Shown here: in pieces, positions 63,912-64,000 of the stretch
How positions within the stretch are numbered: the first letter of the stretch is position 1
Layout: each line of letters starts with the position of its first letter
Assembly: GCA_949825065.1 (NCBI GenBank)
Contig: OX463859.1
Coordinates: forward strand, 3,634,217-3,698,216
DNA: 64,000 bases
Direction of reading: 5' to 3'
DNA from: Odontocerum albicorne
Taxonomy: Eukaryota > Arthropoda > Insecta > Trichoptera > Odontoceridae
Notes under the pieces: model-generated
Told to the model about the DNA's origin: nothing
Seen by the model: only the letters and a program-made list of their open reading frames with translations
The model's database searches: none
Program-made: the position numbers and the translations under genes

Positions 63912-64000
63912 AATATACTATCATCATATATTTTTCTCAATGCACACATTTACTCGTCTCTTCTCAGTATTTTTCCAAGTCCACGTCACTTCTAAACGTC
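63912..64000 (-). pseudogene. LINE family A fragment, cut by the window end
   Basis: Minus strand: GACGTGGACTTGGAAAAAT (TWTWKI) and GTAAATGTGTGCATTGAG (NVCIE). Continues past the window. Confidence 0.5.

Overview
This window looks like intergenic or intronic DNA from an animal genome, most probably an insect. It is AT-rich, and I recognise no host gene, rRNA or functional tRNA gene. Almost everything I can identify is transposable-element DNA. The element types are metazoan: a Ty3/gypsy retrotransposon with CsRn1-clade features, Tc1/mariner-type DNA elements, several non-LTR (LINE) families, tRNA-derived SINEs and foldback repeats. I cannot fix the insect order from the sequence.

The best gene content is one nearly intact gypsy element on the minus strand (43838-48455). 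It has two 344-bp LTRs differing at one position, a 4-bp AATT target duplication, gag, and pol carrying protease, RT, RNase H and integrase with complete catalytic residues. The two open frames overlap in a -1 relation. Two mariner elements carry complementary halves of a transposase. The one at 32272-33227 keeps the D,D34D catalytic core but has lost the DNA-binding domain by an in-frame deletion. The one at 59836-60482 keeps only the helix-turn-helix half and ends in an inverted duplication. A third DNA element survives as two deletion copies with the same junction (15051-15612 and 19866-20429).

LINE debris is everywhere. I label the families A (KYLG/ETWT/GRPKK type, most abundant), B (zinc-finger C-terminus), C (MDLPR type), D (RLWN C-terminus with a TAAA-like tail), H (SILEEL/GR.P.RWTD type), J and G (3-prime ends only) and P (Jockey-like). 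Many copies are nested. At 11515-12835 an A copy holds a B fragment and a solo LTR; at 14962-16145 a D copy holds a DNA element and a J copy; at 55255-56672 an A copy holds a P copy. SINEs share their 3-prime tail with family D, which suggests D mobilised them.

Tandem arrays lie at 692-1111, 3926-4453 (66 bp x 8), 18788-19435 (108 bp x 6), 23003-24706 (about 57 bp, higher-order), 29852-30119 (67 bp), 37834-37957, 53731-53862 and 55284-55431 (37 bp). Three of these arrays are amplified pieces of LINE reverse transcriptase genes. Foldback or palindromic repeats recur in several families.

The most unusual signal is an over-frequent octamer, TACGAGTA/TACTCGTA. Where another copy of the host repeat exists for comparison, it often appears as an extra CGAGTA after a TA. 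It fits an excision footprint of a mariner whose ends read CGAG, as one end of the element at 32272-33227 does.
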